Numbered from the stretch's first letter, positions 31,851 through 43,625 are shown. The stretch: 64,000 nucleotides of DNA from Thioalkalivibrio nitratireducens DSM 14787 (GCF_000321415.2 NC_019902.2:1178001-1242000), one strand, 5' to 3'. A program made the numbers and translations. The notes: generated by a model from the sequence alone, not told the origin.

Positions 31851-33826
31851 AGGTCGTGTACACCGACGTACTGGTGATCGGCGGCGGTCTCGCCGGCCTG
31901 CGCACCGCGGTCGGCGTGCGCCGGCGCGGGCGGGACGTGCTGGTGCTGAGCCTGGTTCCCGCCAAGCGCTCGCACTCGGCAGCGGCGCAGGGCGGGATGC
32001 AGGCCAGCCTCGGCAGCAGCGCCATGGGCGCCGGCGACAACGAAGACGTGCACTTCGAGGATACCGTCCGCGGTTCGGACTGGGGCGCGGACCAGCGCGT
32101 GGTGCGCATGTTCGTGAACACCGCGCCGAAGGCGATCCGGGAACTGGCGGCCTGGGGTGTGCCCTGGAACCGGGTCGCGCGCGGCAGCCGCGAATCGGTG
32201 GTCAATGCGGAAAGGATCACGATCACCGAGTCGAACGAGGCGCACGGGCTGATCACCGCGCGCGATTTCGGCGGCACCAAGAAATGGCGCACCTGCTATA
32301 CCGCCGACGGCACCGGCCACACGATGCTGTACGCGCTCGGTGACCAGACCATCGCGCACGGGATCCCAGTGCTCGAGCGCCAGGAGGCGCTGGCGCTGAT
32401 CCACGACGCGGGCCGCTGCCACGGCGCGGTGGTGCGCGACCTGATCACCGGCGAACTGACGGCCTACGTCGCGACCGCCACGGTGATCGCGAGCGGCGGC
32501 TACGGGCGCATCTACCGGGTATCCACCAACGCGATCATCTGCGAGGGCACCGGCGTCGCGCTGGCGTTGGAGACGGGCGTGGCGCCGCTCGGCAACATGG
32601 AGGCGGTGCAGTTCCACCCGACCGCGATCATCACCGCCGGCATTCTGACGACCGAGGGCTGCCGGGGCGACGGCGGTGTGCTGCGCGACGTCGACGGCCA
32701 CCGCTTCATGCCCGACTACGAGCCGGAGAAGAAGGAACTCGCCTCGCGCGACGTGGTGTCGCGGCGCATGACCGAGCACATGCGCAAGGGCAAGGGCGTG
32801 CCGTCGCGCTACGGCGAGCACCTGTGGCTGGACATCACCAACCTCGGCCGCGCGCACATCGAGAAGAACCTGCGCGAGGTCAAGGATATCTGCGAATACT
32901 TCCTCGGCATCGACCCGGTCGAGCAGTGGATTCCGGTGCGCCCGACTCAGCATTACTCAATGGGCGGCATCCGCACCGACCACACCGGCCAGAGCCAGGG
33001 ACTGAAGGGTCTGTTCGCCTGTGGCGAGTCGGCCTGCTGGGACATGCACGGCTTCAACCGGCTCGGCGGCAACTCGGTCGCCGAGACCGTCGTTTCCGGA
33101 ATGATCGTGTCCGAGTTCGTCGCCGACTTCTGTGAAACCGAAGGCGGCGCCGGCCTTTCGGTCGCACTTGTGCGCGAATTTCTGCAGCGCGAGCAGGCTC
33201 GGCTCGATCGACTGTTGCACGGCGGCGGCAGCGAGAGCGCGAACGAACTGCGCACCCGGATGGAGCAGGTGATGATGGACCGCGTGGGCATTTTCCGCAC
33301 CGGCGAGGAACTGGAACGGGCGGTCCGCGAACTACAGGAGCTGCTACTGCGCAGCCGCAACATCGGCGTGCGTTCGCGGGTCCGGGGTGCGAACCCGGAA
33401 CTCGTCGCCGCCTACCGGGTGCAGAAGATGCTGAAGGTCGCACTCTGTGTCGCCCAGGGGGCGAGCCTGCGTACCGAGAGCCGCGGCGCGCACTTCCGGG
33501 AGGATTACCCGCAGCGCAACGACCGCGACTGGCTGAAGCGCACGCTGGCGACCTGGCCATCCGAAGACGACACTCTGCCGACGATCGGCTACGAGGAGAT
33601 CGACGTGACGACGATGGAACTGCCGCCCGGCTTTCGCGGCTATGGCGCGCGCAACCACATCGAACATCCCGATACCGGGGCACGCGTGGCCGAGGTCGAA
33701 CGGATCCTCGACACGATGCCGGAAGCCGACCGCTTCGCGCGCCAGTCGGCGTTGATGGAATACGAGTCGCTGCTGCCCGAGAAATACCGCGGGCGCAACG
33801 AACGTCTGACGGAGCGGCTGCGATGA
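31847..33826 (+). CDS. frdA: Fumarate reductase / succinate dehydrogenase flavoprotein
   Basis: A 659-residue flavoprotein subunit. The FAD-binding [10 protein letters not shown] follows the first strand; the covalent FAD site His43 is in [17 protein letters not shown], the same number as in W. succinogenes. Active-site motifs include [23 protein letters not shown] and [16 protein letters not shown]. Length and the [11 protein letters not shown]-type C-terminus fit the epsilon-type enzyme rather than the E. coli ones. It overlaps frdC (ATGA) and frdB by four bases each, so the three subunits are translationally coupled. Confidence 0.95.
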   Translation: MKVVYTDVLVIGGGLAGLRTAVGVRRRGRDVLVLSLVPAKRSHSAAAQGGMQASLGSSAMGAGDNEDVHFEDTVRGSDWGADQRVVRMFVNTAPKAIRELAAWGVPWNRVARGSRESVVNAERITITESNEAHGLITARDFGGTKKWRTCYTADGTGHTMLYALGDQTIAHGIPVLERQEALALIHDAGRCHGAVVRDLITGELTAYVATATVIASGGYGRIYRVSTNAIICEGTGVALALETGVAPLGNMEAVQFHPTAIITAGILTTEGCRGDGGVLRDVDGHRFMPDYEPEKKELASRDVVSRRMTEHMRKGKGVPSRYGEHLWLDITNLGRAHIEKNLREVKDICEYFLGIDPVEQWIPVRPTQHYSMGGIRTDHTGQSQGLKGLFACGESACWDMHGFNRLGGNSVAETVVSGMIVSEFVADFCETEGGAGLSVALVREFLQREQARLDRLLHGGGSESANELRTRMEQVMMDRVGIFRTGEELERAVRELQELLLRSRNIGVRSRVRGANPELVAAYRVQKMLKVALCVAQGASLRTESRGAHFREDYPQRNDRDWLKRTLATWPSEDDTLPTIGYEEIDVTTMELPPGFRGYGARNHIEHPDTGARVAEVERILDTMPEADRFARQSALMEYESLLPEKYRGRNERLTERLR

Positions 33827-34590
33827 GCACGAACGCGGGGAGCCCGCCGAACGGGGAGGGCACTGGGCGCCGGCTGCAGCTCCGGATCCTGCGGTACAAC
33901 CCGCAGGATCCGGACAGCCGGCCGCACCTGCAGACTTTCGAGGTCGACGAGGCGCCGAACATGACGCTGTTTGTCGCGCTGAACGACATCCGCGACCACC
34001 AGGATCCGTCGCTGCAGTTCGACTTCGTCTGCCGGGCCGGCATCTGCGGCAGCTGCGCGATGCTGATCGACGGCCGCCCGGGACTGGCCTGCCGCACGCT
34101 CACCGGCAATCTCGGCGAACGGATCACGCTGGCGCCGCTGCCGTTCTTCGAGTTGATCGGCGACCTGTCGGTGAACACCGGCAAGTGGATGCGGCGGATG
34201 ACCGAGCGCCTCGAGGCCTGGGTGCATGCGCAGGAGGATGTGGACCTGCGCCGGCTCGAGGAGCGGATGGAGCCGGAACTCGCCGAGCAGATCTACGAAC
34301 TCGAGCGCTGCATCGAGTGTGGCTGCTGCCTGGCCGCCTGCGGTACCGCACGCATGCGCAAGGATTTCGTCGGCGCGGTGGGGCTGAACCGGATCGCGCG
34401 CCTGCGGCTGGATCCGCGCGATGGGCGCAGCGATGCCGAGTACTACGAATTGATCGGCGACGACGACGGGGTGTTCGGCTGCATGTCGCTGCTCGGCTGC
34501 GAGGACGTGTGCCCGAAGAACCTGGGCCTGCAGACCCGGATCGCCTACATGCGCCGCAAGATGCTCCGCGCAGCGGTGTTCCCCGCCTGA
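33823..34590 (+). CDS. frdB: Fumarate reductase / succinate dehydrogenase iron-sulfur protein
   Basis: A 255-residue subunit that passes electrons between the flavin and the hemes. The [2Fe-2S] ligands are in [20 protein letters not shown] and its next Cys; the C-terminal domain has [12 protein letters not shown] and [12 protein letters not shown] for the [4Fe-4S] and [3Fe-4S] clusters. It closes the frdCAB operon. A short hairpin (34707-34740) follows about 115 bases downstream. Confidence 0.95.
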   Translation: MSTNAGSPPNGEGTGRRLQLRILRYNPQDPDSRPHLQTFEVDEAPNMTLFVALNDIRDHQDPSLQFDFVCRAGICGSCAMLIDGRPGLACRTLTGNLGERITLAPLPFFELIGDLSVNTGKWMRRMTERLEAWVHAQEDVDLRRLEERMEPELAEQIYELERCIECGCCLAACGTARMRKDFVGAVGLNRIARLRLDPRDGRSDAEYYELIGDDDGVFGCMSLLGCEDVCPKNLGLQTRIAYMRRKMLRAAVFPA

Positions 34591-34938
34591 ACCTTGCACC
34601 GGTGACCTCGCAGCCCCGCATCGTGCCCAGCTTTCGTGGCGCAGGCCTCCCGGACGACGAAGATTCCCCCGCTTGGGGGCGCAGCGCGTGAGATTCCCGC
34701 CAACTCTCATGCTCGTGGGCGTCAGGCCCCGAGAGCATGATAACGGGCGACGGATGAACCCGGAAACACGACGAAAAGACTCTGAGTACGTTTCATTTTC
34801 CGTCGTATCCGTGTTCTTCCGGGGCCACGGTTTTTCGTCAAATCAACGCCCTATGGATCGCCCCGGCGCTCTGTTCCTCGAGATGATGAATCAGTCGGCG
34901 TTTTCCTAGGGCACTGCTGGGTGTCGCCATGGGTCCGG
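34591..34938. other. Intergenic: hairpin and CCACGG-type repeat
   Basis: No gene is seen. TCATGCTC (34707-34714) pairs with GAGCATGA (34733-34740), with GGG/CCC pairing inside, a possible frdCAB terminator without T tract. From 34761 to 34835 is an imperfect palindromic sequence (AACACGACGAAAA left, TTTTCCGTCG and CCGTGTT right, ending GGGGCCACGG) related to the CCACGGAA repeats at 43842 and 46278. Confidence 0.55.
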
Positions 34939-37152
34939 TCAGCCCGGTGCCAGGATCAGTGCGGCCAGCGGCGGCAGATCCAGGCGCAGGGTATGCGTGA
35001 AACCGCGAAGCGGGCGGGCCTCGGCCCGGGCCTGCAGCGAGCCGCGCGAGCCGCCGCCGTAGAACTCGGAGTCGGTGTTCAGACGGACCGTCCAGAGACC
35101 GCCGTGAGGTGCGGGAATCGCATAGTCCTCGCGCGGAACCGGGGTGAGGTTCAGCACGACGATCATCTGCGAATCGCCTCCGCGGCGCAGAAAGCTGAGC
35201 ACGGAACGGCTGGCATCGTCGCAGTCGAGCCAGGCGAAGCCCTCGGGTTCGAACTCGGCGGCATGCAGCGTGGGCTCGTTCCGGTACAGGTGATTCAGGT
35301 CGCGCACCAGCGTGGTCATGCCCTGATGCAGCGGGTACTGGAGGATGTACCAGTCGAGTTCGCGGTCTTCGCTCCACTCGGTGCCCTGGCCGAACTCCTG
35401 CCCCATGAACAGCAGTTTCTTGCCGGGGTAGGTCCACTGGTACGCATACAGCAGGCGCAGCTGGGCGTGCTGCTGCGACTCGTCGCCCGGCATCCGTCCG
35501 CGCAGGGTACGCTTGCCATGTACCACTTCGTCGTGCGAGAAGGGCAGCACGAAGTTTTCCGTGTAGGCATACAGCATCCCGAAAGTCAGCTGGTTGTGAT
35601 GGTGCCGGCGGTGGATCGGATCCAGCTGGAAATAGGCCAGCGTGTCGTGCATCCAGCCCATGTTCCATTTCATCGTGAACCCCAGTCCGCCGGTCTCCGG
35701 CGGCCGGCTGACGCCGGGCCAGGCGGTCGATTCCTCGGCGATCATCAGAACGCCGGGGTGGTTGCCCTGGATGGTACGGTTCAGTTCGCGCAGGAACGCG
35801 ATTGCGTCGAGGTTTTCGTTGCCGCCGTACTCGTTCGGGATCCAGTCGTTGGCCTGGCGCGAGTAGTCGAGGTACAGCATCGAGGCCACCGCATCGACGC
35901 GCAGGCCGTCGATGTGGAAGTCCTCGATCCAGCACAATGCGCTCGACAGCAGGAAGTTGCGAACTTCCGAACGCCCGTAGTTGAAGATCAGCGTGCCCCA
36001 GTCACGGTGTTCGCCCTTGCGCGGGTCCTCGTGCTCGTAGAGTGCGGTGCCGTCGAAGCGGGCCAGAGCGAAAGCGTCCTTCGGAAAATGCCCCGGCACC
36101 CAGTCCAGCAACACGCCGATCCCGGCCCGGTGCGCGCTGTCGACCAGGTGGCGGAAATCGTCGGGCGTGCCGAATCGCGACGTGGGGGCGAAGAAGCCGG
36201 TGCTCTGGTAGCCCCAGGAGCCGTCGAACGGGTGTTCGGTCACCGGCAACAGTTCGATATGGGTGAATCCACGGTCGCGCACGTAGGGGATCAGTTCGTC
36301 GGCGAGTTCGCGGTAGCCGAGGAAGCGGCCAGCGACCCCGCGCTTCCAGGATCCGAGATGCACCTCGTAGATGCTCATCGGCCGGTGTTTCCACGCGTTC
36401 GGGGCGCTGCGCCGCTGCAGCCAGGCGTCGTCGCTCCATTCGTATCCCCGGCTGGCGAAGACGCGGCTCGAGGTGTTCGGGCGCATCTCGAAGAATGCGC
36501 CGTACGGGTCGCTTTTCACGAAAATCTGGCCGGACTCGCGGTTGCGGATCTCGAATTTGTACAGTGCGCCGTCGGGCAGGCCGGGGATGAACAGTTCCCA
36601 GACGCCGCTGCCGCCGTGCACCGACATCGGGTGGCTGCGGCCGTCCCAGTGGTTGAAGTCACCCACCACGCTGACGCGCTCAGCGCCCGGTGCCCAGACC
36701 GCGAAGCGGACGCCCGGGATGCCATCGCGAACTTCCGGGTGGGCCCCCATCATGCGGTGGGCATGCCAGTGCCGCCCCTCGCCGAACAGGTGCAGGTCGA
36801 ACCCGGAAATGTGCGGTGGAAAGCTATAAGGGTCAACGGCCTGAAACGTTTGGCCGCCACCCTCCGACCAGAGGATCGTCGGATGCAGGGGGCAGTCCGC
36901 CAGGGCGCCGGTCCAGGTGAACAGGCCGGGCAGGTCGGGGCTCGGGGTCATCGGTTCGCGGTGCAGAGCATCGGCCCCGCCACACAGCAGCCAGGCCTCG
37001 CGTGCGCGCGGCAGGAAGCTGCGACAGCAGACTGTCTGGTGGTCCACTGCGTGACGTCCCAGCAGCCCGTGTGGATCGTGCCAGCGGGCGGTGCCGAGGC
37101 GGGCGATCGGATCGCCGGGAGGACGGATGCAATTGTGCAGGGCTGTTGTCAT
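34939..37152 (-). CDS. glgB: 1,4-alpha-glucan branching enzyme
   Basis: A 737-residue GH13 enzyme that makes alpha-1,6 branches in glycogen. An N-terminal CBM48 region ([20 protein letters not shown]) precedes the barrel; the nucleophile Asp is in [15 protein letters not shown], the acid Glu in [13 protein letters not shown], and the third carboxylate in [12 protein letters not shown]. Length fits the longer GlgB form with an extra N-terminal module. The ATG at 37152 is chosen; an in-frame codon four residues upstream is possible. It is divergent from glgC across 108 bases. Confidence 0.96.
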   Translation of the reverse strand: MTTALHNCIRPPGDPIARLGTARWHDPHGLLGRHAVDHQTVCCRSFLPRAREAWLLCGGADALHREPMTPSPDLPGLFTWTGALADCPLHPTILWSEGGGQTFQAVDPYSFPPHISGFDLHLFGEGRHWHAHRMMGAHPEVRDGIPGVRFAVWAPGAERVSVVGDFNHWDGRSHPMSVHGGSGVWELFIPGLPDGALYKFEIRNRESGQIFVKSDPYGAFFEMRPNTSSRVFASRGYEWSDDAWLQRRSAPNAWKHRPMSIYEVHLGSWKRGVAGRFLGYRELADELIPYVRDRGFTHIELLPVTEHPFDGSWGYQSTGFFAPTSRFGTPDDFRHLVDSAHRAGIGVLLDWVPGHFPKDAFALARFDGTALYEHEDPRKGEHRDWGTLIFNYGRSEVRNFLLSSALCWIEDFHIDGLRVDAVASMLYLDYSRQANDWIPNEYGGNENLDAIAFLRELNRTIQGNHPGVLMIAEESTAWPGVSRPPETGGLGFTMKWNMGWMHDTLAYFQLDPIHRRHHHNQLTFGMLYAYTENFVLPFSHDEVVHGKRTLRGRMPGDESQQHAQLRLLYAYQWTYPGKKLLFMGQEFGQGTEWSEDRELDWYILQYPLHQGMTTLVRDLNHLYRNEPTLHAAEFEPEGFAWLDCDDASRSVLSFLRRGGDSQMIVVLNLTPVPREDYAIPAPHGGLWTVRLNTDSEFYGGGSRGSLQARAEARPLRGFTHTLRLDLPPLAALILAPG

Positions 37153-37260
37153 ACTGACGGCCACTCACCTGGGGGTCTTCAACGACGATACCGGTAGACT
37201 GATGACCCGGTCCAGTTGGGTGCGGGCAATGATACAACCAAAGGACGCAAGGGTTACCGT

Positions 37261-38526
37261 ATGAATCGCCAACCGCAACGCTTCGTCAGCCGGCTGACCC
37301 GGGAAACCCTCGCGCTGATTCTCGCGGGGGGGCGGGGTTCGCGGCTCAAGCACCTGACGCTTTGGCGGGCGAAGCCCGCGGTTCCGTTCGGCGGCAAGTT
37401 CCGCATCATCGATTTCCCGCTGTCCAACTGCATCAACTCGGGGATCCGCCGAGTGGGCGTGCTGACCCAGTACAAGGCGCATTCGCTGATTCAGCACATC
37501 CAGCGCGGCTGGAGCTTTCTGCGCGGCGAGTTCGGCGAGTTCATCGAGCTGCTCCCGGCTCAGCAGCGCATCGAGACTTCCTGGTACGCGGGAACGGCCG
37601 ACGCGGTGTACCAGAACATCGACATCATTCGCCAGCATGCCCCGGAATATGTGCTGATCCTGGCCGGCGACCACATCTACAAGATGGACTACGGCCAGAT
37701 GATCGCCTACCACGTCGAGACTGGTGCCGACATGACCGTGGGCTGCCTGGAGGTGGACCGCGAGCATGCGCGTGCCTTCGGCGTGATGGCGGTGGATGGC
37801 GACGGGCGGGTGACCGATTTCCTGGAGAAACCCGACGATCCGCCGGAGATGCCGGGCAAGCACGGGGTCTCACTGGCGTCGATGGGCATCTACGTGTTCA
37901 ACACCGCGTTCCTGTTCGAACGCCTGATCCGGGATGCCGACAACAGCCGATCCAGCCACGACTTCGGCAAGGACATCATTCCGGACATCATCGATCGCTA
38001 TCGGGTGATGGCCTATCCGTTCCGCAACGGCAAACAGGGGGATCAGGCGTACTGGCGCGACGTCGGCACGATCGACTCCTACTGGCAGGCGAACCTGGAA
38101 CTGATCGGCGTGACCCCGGAACTTAACCTGTACGACAGCGAGTGGCCGATCTGGACCTACCAGGAGCAGTGGCCGCCCGCGAAGTTCGTTTTCGACGACG
38201 ACGACCGCCGCGGCATGGCCATCGACTCGATGGTTTCGGGCGGCTGCATCATTTCCGGCAGTACGGTGCGGCACTCGCTGCTGTTCTCGGACGTGCAGGT
38301 CGGTACGGGTTCGGTCGTGCAGGACTCGGTGGTGCTGCCCAGCGTGCACGTCGGGGAGGGGAGTCGGATCCAGCGCTGCGTGATCGACAAGGGCTGCCGC
38401 ATTCCGGATCGCATGGAGATCGGGCTCAGCGACGAGGACGACGCCCGGCGCTTTTACATCTCGCCAGGTGGAGTGCGGGTGGTCACGCCGGAGATGCTCG
38501 GGCAAGTTTCGCGTTATGTCCGCTGA
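37261..38526 (+). CDS. glgC: Glucose-1-phosphate adenylyltransferase
   Basis: A 421-residue ADP-glucose pyrophosphorylase that makes the glycogen precursor. The N-terminal nucleotide-binding loop ([15 protein letters not shown]), the substrate motifs [16 protein letters not shown] and [17 protein letters not shown], and [19 protein letters not shown] are present, followed by a left-handed beta-helix domain ([20 protein letters not shown]). Length is that of GlgC. It overlaps the GH57 gene by 11 bases. Confidence 0.97.
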   Translation: MNRQPQRFVSRLTRETLALILAGGRGSRLKHLTLWRAKPAVPFGGKFRIIDFPLSNCINSGIRRVGVLTQYKAHSLIQHIQRGWSFLRGEFGEFIELLPAQQRIETSWYAGTADAVYQNIDIIRQHAPEYVLILAGDHIYKMDYGQMIAYHVETGADMTVGCLEVDREHARAFGVMAVDGDGRVTDFLEKPDDPPEMPGKHGVSLASMGIYVFNTAFLFERLIRDADNSRSSHDFGKDIIPDIIDRYRVMAYPFRNGKQGDQAYWRDVGTIDSYWQANLELIGVTPELNLYDSEWPIWTYQEQWPPAKFVFDDDDRRGMAIDSMVSGGCIISGSTVRHSLLFSDVQVGTGSVVQDSVVLPSVHVGEGSRIQRCVIDKGCRIPDRMEIGLSDEDDARRFYISPGGVRVVTPEMLGQVSRYVR

Positions 38527-40258
38527 AGCGCCGGCGGCTCCCGAGCCGGCGGGCGGGGAATCGGCAGCGAAGCTCGACGTGGTGCTGTGCTGGCACATGC
38601 ACCAGCCCCAGTATTTCGAGCGGGAGCGGGGAGTCTACGGATTGCCCTGGACCTATCTCCATGCGATCAAGGACTACTCGGATATGGCCGCACACCTCGA
38701 GGCGGCACCGGACGCCCGCGTGGTGGTGAATTTCGCACCGATCCTGCTCGAACAGATCGACGACTACGCGCGGCGCATCCGGGCCTTTCTCGATCACGGC
38801 GAGCCGATCCCCGATCCGGTGCTGGCGCTGCTGACTGCCGATGCCGTGCCCGACGACGCCGCGGCCCGCGCCGAGATCATCCGCGTCTGCCTGCGGGGCC
38901 ATGCGCCGCGGATGATCGAGCCGATCCCGCTGTACCGGGCGCTGGCCGGCATCGCGCAACGCGCACAGGACGATCCCGTGCTGCTGCGACACCTGGACGC
39001 GGGCTTTTTCCTGGATCTGGCGACCTGCTACCACCTGGCCTGGCTCGGCGCGGCGGTGCGGCGCGAGCGGCCGGAAGTGCAACACTGGCTCGCGCAGGAA
39101 CAGGGATTCGAACCGGGCACCCGGCGCGAGCTGCTGGAATTGATCGGCGAGGTGATCGCCGGCATCATCCCGCGCTATCGCAGCCTGGCCGAGCAGGGGC
39201 GGATCGAATTGTCGTTTACGCCTTATGCGCACCCGATCATGCCGCTGCTGCTCGACATCGAATCCGCCCGCGAGGCGATGCCCGACGTGCGGCTGCCGCA
39301 GTATTCGGGTTACCCGGGCGGCGAGGACCGTGTGCGCTGGCACATCGAGCGCGGGCTCGATGTATTCCGCAAGTATTTCGGCTTTGCCCCGGCCGGGTGC
39401 TGGCCGTCCGAGGGCAGCGTCAGTACCGCGACGCTGCGGCTGCTCGACGAGTACGGGCTGTCCTGGACCGCCAGCGGGCAGACGGTGCTGGCGAACAGCC
39501 TCGCGGCGCTTCCGGGCACCGACAAGGGCCCGCACGACGGCTGGCTGCATCGGCCGTACCGGCTGGAGGGAAGCGAGATGCTCGCGTTCTTCCGCGACGA
39601 CGGGCTGTCCGATGCGATCGGTTTCCGCTATGCCGACTGGCATGCCCGGGACGCGGTCGAGGATTTCGTTCACCACCTCGAGAATATCGTCGATGCGCCA
39701 CCTGTCGGCGGTGTGGTGTCGGTTATCCTCGATGGCGAGAATGCCTGGGAGTACTATCCGGACAACGGCTTCCATTTTCTCGAGGGTCTGTACGCCCGCC
39801 TGTCGGAACACCCCCGAATCCGTCTCTGTACCTTTTCCGACGTGCACGCCCGCTGCGCCGGGCAGGGCCCGGAACTGCCATCCGTGGTCGCCGGCAGCTG
39901 GGTCTACGGTACCTTCTCCACCTGGATCGGCGACCCCGACAAGAATGCCGGCTGGGACCGGCTGATCGAGGCCAAGCAGGCCGTGGACACCGCGCTGCGC
40001 CAGCACCCGGAGCTGAACCGCGATGCCCTGGCCGAGCCGCTGGCGGTCTGTGAGGGTTCGGACTGGTGCTGGTGGTTTGGTGGCTACAACCCGGCGGGGT
40101 CGGTCAGCGATTTTGAACTGCTCTACCGGCAGCACCTGGCAGCGCTGTACCGGCGCGCCGGTCTCGCCGTGCCACCCGCGCTGTCGCTCGTGCTTTCCAC
40201 CGGCGGAGGCGAACCGGATACGGGCGGCACGATGCGGCGCGGGCAGGCGCACTCGTGA
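38516..40258 (+). CDS. Glycoside hydrolase family 57 protein
   Basis: A 580-residue GH57 enzyme expected to act on alpha-glucans (alpha-amylase or glucanotransferase type). Conserved regions are visible: [12 protein letters not shown] (region 1), [12 protein letters not shown] with the candidate nucleophile Glu (region 3), [18 protein letters not shown] with the acid Asp (region 4) and [14 protein letters not shown] (region 5). Substrate cannot be told from sequence alone. It lies between glgC and malQ with overlaps of 11 and four bases, so it is part of the glycogen operon. Confidence 0.92.
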   Translation: MSAEAPAAPEPAGGESAAKLDVVLCWHMHQPQYFERERGVYGLPWTYLHAIKDYSDMAAHLEAAPDARVVVNFAPILLEQIDDYARRIRAFLDHGEPIPDPVLALLTADAVPDDAAARAEIIRVCLRGHAPRMIEPIPLYRALAGIAQRAQDDPVLLRHLDAGFFLDLATCYHLAWLGAAVRRERPEVQHWLAQEQGFEPGTRRELLELIGEVIAGIIPRYRSLAEQGRIELSFTPYAHPIMPLLLDIESAREAMPDVRLPQYSGYPGGEDRVRWHIERGLDVFRKYFGFAPAGCWPSEGSVSTATLRLLDEYGLSWTASGQTVLANSLAALPGTDKGPHDGWLHRPYRLEGSEMLAFFRDDGLSDAIGFRYADWHARDAVEDFVHHLENIVDAPPVGGVVSVILDGENAWEYYPDNGFHFLEGLYARLSEHPRIRLCTFSDVHARCAGQGPELPSVVAGSWVYGTFSTWIGDPDKNAGWDRLIEAKQAVDTALRQHPELNRDALAEPLAVCEGSDWCWWFGGYNPAGSVSDFELLYRQHLAALYRRAGLAVPPALSLVLSTGGGEPDTGGTMRRGQAHS

Positions 40259-41733
40259 GCGTGCCCGGGGCGCCGGTCAACCGGCTGCTGGAGAAGCGCA
40301 GGTCGGGCATTCTCCTGCACCCCACGTCGCTGCCCGGGCCTGGCCCGGTGGGGCGGTTGGGCGATGAAGCGCGGCGGTTCGTGGACTGGATGGTGAGCGC
40401 CGGGTTCAGCGTCTGGCAGATCCTTCCGGTCAATCCGCCGCAGCAGGGCGGTTCTCCGTACGCGTGCATCTCGGCCTTCGCGGGTGATACCCGGCTAATC
40501 GATCCGGGAATGCTCGTCGAGGCCGGATGGCTGCCTCCCGGGTCGGAGCGCTGGCCACTGGGACAGGCGCTGTCGGAGGCCCGGGCGGCACTGATGGCCG
40601 ACGGAGGCGACGACTGGCAGGACTACCTTCGGTTCTGCCACGATCAGGACGACTGGCTGGACGATTTCGCGCTGTTCGTCGTGATCAAGCGGCTCGAGAG
40701 CGGTCGGCCCTGGTGGCAGTGGCCGGAGCCGTTGCGCGACTGGTCGGCCCGCCGGCTGGAGCAGCTTAGGGCCGAGATGCCCGAGGCGCTGGATGCGGTG
40801 CGTTTCGGGCAGTTCGTCTTTTTCCGGCAATGGCGCGCGCTGCGCGAGTATGCCAATGCCCGCGACGTCCTGCTGCTCGGCGACATGCCGATCTTCGTGG
40901 CGCACGACTCCGCTGATGTCTGGGCGCACCCGGACGATTTCGATCTCGATGCCAAAGGCCAGCCGAACACCGTGACGGGTGTGCCGCCCGATTATTTTTC
41001 GGAGACCGGGCAGCGCTGGGGCAACCCGCAATTCCGCTGGGGCCGGATGAAAGAGGCGGGCTACGCATGGTGGCTGCGCCGTATCGAGTGGGCGCTGGCC
41101 GGTGTCGACGCGCTGCGGATCGATCATTTCCGGGGCTTCGAGTCCTACTGGTCGATCCCGGCCAGCGAGCCGACCGCGATCGCGGGGCAATGGGAGCCCG
41201 GACCCGGTGCCGACTTCTTCGAGGCCCTGCTCGCGCGCTTCGGTGAACTGCCGCTGCTGGCCGAGGATCTGGGCGTGATCACGCCCGAGGTGACGGCTTT
41301 GCGCGATCGCTTCGGCCTGCCGGGGATGATGATCCTGCAGTTCGCGTTCGACGGAGGAGACGACAACCCCTATCTGCCGCAGAACCACGTCCAGTGCGGG
41401 GTCGTCTACACCGGCACGCATGACAATGACACCACCGTCGGCTGGTTCGAGGCGCTGGAGCCGGAGCGCCGCGCGCATGTGCTCGAGGTGCTGGGCAATC
41501 CCGCCGAGCCGATGCCCTGGGCGCTGGTGCGGGCGGCACTGACCTCGCCGGCGCAGGTCGCGATCATCCCGATGCAGGATGCCCTGGCCCTGGATGGCCG
41601 CCATCGGATGAACACCCCGGGAACGAGCGATGGCAACTGGACCTGGCGGTTCGACTGGTCACAGGTGCCGGACAGGCGCGCGGAGGAACTGCGCCAAATG
41701 AACGAGGAAGCTGGCCGTATTCCCGCGGTGTGA
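40255..41733 (+). CDS. malQ: 4-alpha-glucanotransferase
   Basis: A 492-residue GH77 amylomaltase that rearranges maltodextrins. Active-site regions are GVDALRIDHFRGFESYW (nucleophile Asp), LLAEDLGVITPEV (acid Glu) and YTGTHDNDTTVGWF (third Asp). The N-terminal RRSGILLHPTSLPGPGPVG is typical of the family. It begins with GTG overlapping the GH57 stop. It closes the glgC-GH57-malQ operon. Confidence 0.96.
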   Translation: MSVPGAPVNRLLEKRRSGILLHPTSLPGPGPVGRLGDEARRFVDWMVSAGFSVWQILPVNPPQQGGSPYACISAFAGDTRLIDPGMLVEAGWLPPGSERWPLGQALSEARAALMADGGDDWQDYLRFCHDQDDWLDDFALFVVIKRLESGRPWWQWPEPLRDWSARRLEQLRAEMPEALDAVRFGQFVFFRQWRALREYANARDVLLLGDMPIFVAHDSADVWAHPDDFDLDAKGQPNTVTGVPPDYFSETGQRWGNPQFRWGRMKEAGYAWWLRRIEWALAGVDALRIDHFRGFESYWSIPASEPTAIAGQWEPGPGADFFEALLARFGELPLLAEDLGVITPEVTALRDRFGLPGMMILQFAFDGGDDNPYLPQNHVQCGVVYTGTHDNDTTVGWFEALEPERRAHVLEVLGNPAEPMPWALVRAALTSPAQVAIIPMQDALALDGRHRMNTPGTSDGNWTWRFDWSQVPDRRAEELRQMNEEAGRIPAV

Positions 41734-41779
41734 AACGGTGGGCGAGACCCCTTCCGCGGACCCACGAGGAGTTCCGTGA

Positions 41780-41962
41780 TCACAGGCGCGAGCGGGGTCC
41801 GAAGATCAGCCAGAGGATGAACCCCAGCAGCGGCAGCATCACCAGCACCACGATCCAGATGACCTTCGCCGCGGTCGATGCACGGCTCTGTACCGTACTG
41901 ACGATCGCCCAGATCACCAGGATCAGCAGCACGAGGCCCAGCAAGCCGGAGACTTCGATCAT
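41780..41962 (-). CDS. PLDc_N domain small membrane protein
   Basis: A 60-residue protein with two hydrophobic helices (LLGLVLLILVIWAIVST; KVIWIVVLVMLPLLGFILWL) and the ending FGPRSRL. This is the phospholipase D N-terminal (PLDc_N) family, found alone as a short inner-membrane protein of unknown role. AAATTC and a GGAAATTCAGAAG stretch precede the ATG on the minus strand. Confidence 0.85.
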   Translation of the reverse strand: MIEVSGLLGLVLLILVIWAIVSTVQSRASTAAKVIWIVVLVMLPLLGFILWLIFGPRSRL

Positions 41963-42035
41963 CTTCTGAATTTCCTGTTATAAGTATTTGTAAGATAATT
42001 TACTGCAGCCGTTCCGAGCCGGTAGTTGCGCGGCG

Positions 42036-42890
42036 TCAGCGACCGAGCCATTCGAGCGCGCGCCGACGGGCCTCCTCGATGCTTTCCCGTTCCATTCGGG
42101 GTTCGAGTTCCCGCCGGACCCGCTCGCCGGAAGGATCTCCGCCCGCTGCGGCCAGGCTTGCCCACTTGTAGGCTTCGACGAGGTCCAGTGGTACGCCCTC
42201 GCCGCGGGCATGCAGGACGGCCAGCCAGTTCTGCAGTTCCGGATGTCCGCCCTCGGCGCCGATGCGCGCGTAGTGGATGGCACGCGCACGGTCGCGTCCG
42301 ATGGACCCCAGGCCGTCCATGTAGATGCGCGCCAGGTAGTAGGCTGCGCCGGCAATGCCGTCGTCGAGCGCGCGCGCGAGCAGGTCGCGGGCCTCGGGCG
42401 CGGGATCGGGCTGGACATTGGCCGACGCATCCGCGATCAGCACCGACGCCAGCGCCAGGCGGGCCTTGCTGTCGTCGCGCTCGGCAATCACCCGTCGGAA
42501 CCACGCATCTCCCTGGGCCCGGTCGGGTTCGACGCCATGCCCCTGAATGTACATCCATCCGAGCCGCAGGCCGTATTCGTTGTCGCCGGCCTCGTAGGCC
42601 TGCCGATAATAAGACATCGCGCGATCGGGATCCGGTTCCACGCCCAGGCCCTGTTCGTACAGCCAGCCGGCGGCGCCCATCGCTTCGACCGAGCCGTTCT
42701 CGGCCGCGGTTTCCAGCCACTGTCGGGCCTCGTTCAGATCGGGCGGATTACGCTGCAGGTGCCGCTCTGCCTCGAGCCGTTGCTCCTCCGCGTCCATGGT
42801 CGCGGCGAGTTCGGGGGAATGGGGCTTCGGGGCAGCCGCGGCCGGAACCGACAGTACCAACAGAAACAGGATGGGTAGAACCGTGCGCAT
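42036..42890 (-). CDS. Exported Sel1-repeat protein
   Basis: A 284-residue protein with a signal peptide (cleavage likely after VPAAAA) and several Sel1-like repeats (ENGSVEAMGAAGWLYEQGLG; AGDNEYGLRLGWMYIQGHGV; DGIAGAAYYLARIYMDGLGS; GGHPELQNWLAVLHARGEGV). Such repeats form helical solenoids for protein-protein contacts in the periplasm. The role is unknown. It is monocistronic by context. Confidence 0.88.
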   Translation of the reverse strand: MRTVLPILFLLVLSVPAAAAPKPHSPELAATMDAEEQRLEAERHLQRNPPDLNEARQWLETAAENGSVEAMGAAGWLYEQGLGVEPDPDRAMSYYRQAYEAGDNEYGLRLGWMYIQGHGVEPDRAQGDAWFRRVIAERDDSKARLALASVLIADASANVQPDPAPEARDLLARALDDGIAGAAYYLARIYMDGLGSIGRDRARAIHYARIGAEGGHPELQNWLAVLHARGEGVPLDLVEAYKWASLAAAGGDPSGERVRRELEPRMERESIEEARRRALEWLGR

Positions 42891-42944
42891 GGGTCAGGTC
42901 CGGTGCCTACGTGGACCCCTTATGCTACCTTCAAAGGCCGCCTG

Positions 42945-43625
42945 ATGCATGAAGGTCGATTACCCGTGACGCAGAATCCGCCGCAAATCCCCGGCCGACC
43001 GTCCGGTGCGGGCTGGTGGGTCGCCGCCCTGCTGGCGCTGCTTCTGGTCGCCGCCGGGGTCTGGATCTGGTACCTGCTCTCGGGCCCGGCACCGGCGCCC
43101 GCGCTGAGTGCGGCCGAGGAGCGGATCCTGGATGAGAAGCTGGACCGCCTGCGGACTTCGGTGCGTGAGGCTCCTGCCCCGATGCACCGAACCGAGGCGG
43201 GTCCCGGGAACGCCGAGCGGCCGGAAATCTACCGGGAGGATCCGGAGCGGCGCCGGATCGAGTTCAGCGAGCGCGAGCTCAATGCGCTGATTGCACGCGA
43301 TCCAGCGCTGGCGGGGCGGGCCGCGGTGCGGCTGTCGCCGGACCAGGTCAGCGCGAGCTTCCGGGTCGATCTGCCCGAGGAGCTGCTTCTGTTCGGGGGG
43401 CGCAGCGTCCGGGTGCAGACGGGTCTGCAACTGCTGACGCGGGACGAGCGCGTGCAGGCCCGTCTGGTGGGGGTGAGCGTGGCGGGGGTGCCACTTCCCG
43501 ATGCCTGGCTGGGCGGGCTGAAGGGCGAGGATCTGCTGGCCACCAGCGGCCTGGCAGCGCTGGGTGCAGGGATCGAGGCGCTGCAGGTCGACGACGGCCA
43601 CCTGCATCTGCTGCTGGCCCCCTGA
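42945..43625 (+). CDS. Membrane-anchored protein of unknown function
   Basis: A ~226-residue protein with one membrane segment (WWVAALLALLLVAAGVWIWY, about residues 24-43), a charged linker, and a C-terminal soluble domain (FSERELNALIARDPALAGRA; VRVQTGLQLLTRDERVQARL; VSVAGVPLPDAWLGGLKGED). The pattern of an anchored domain with a FSERELNALI start is reminiscent of YpmS/DUF2140-like or DUF2993-like lipid-binding folds, but I cannot assign it. Start is uncertain: ATG 42945 or GTG 42966 (preceded by AAGGT). Confidence 0.7.
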   Translation: MHEGRLPVTQNPPQIPGRPSGAGWWVAALLALLLVAAGVWIWYLLSGPAPAPALSAAEERILDEKLDRLRTSVREAPAPMHRTEAGPGNAERPEIYREDPERRRIEFSERELNALIARDPALAGRAAVRLSPDQVSASFRVDLPEELLLFGGRSVRVQTGLQLLTRDERVQARLVGVSVAGVPLPDAWLGGLKGEDLLATSGLAALGAGIEALQVDDGHLHLLLAP

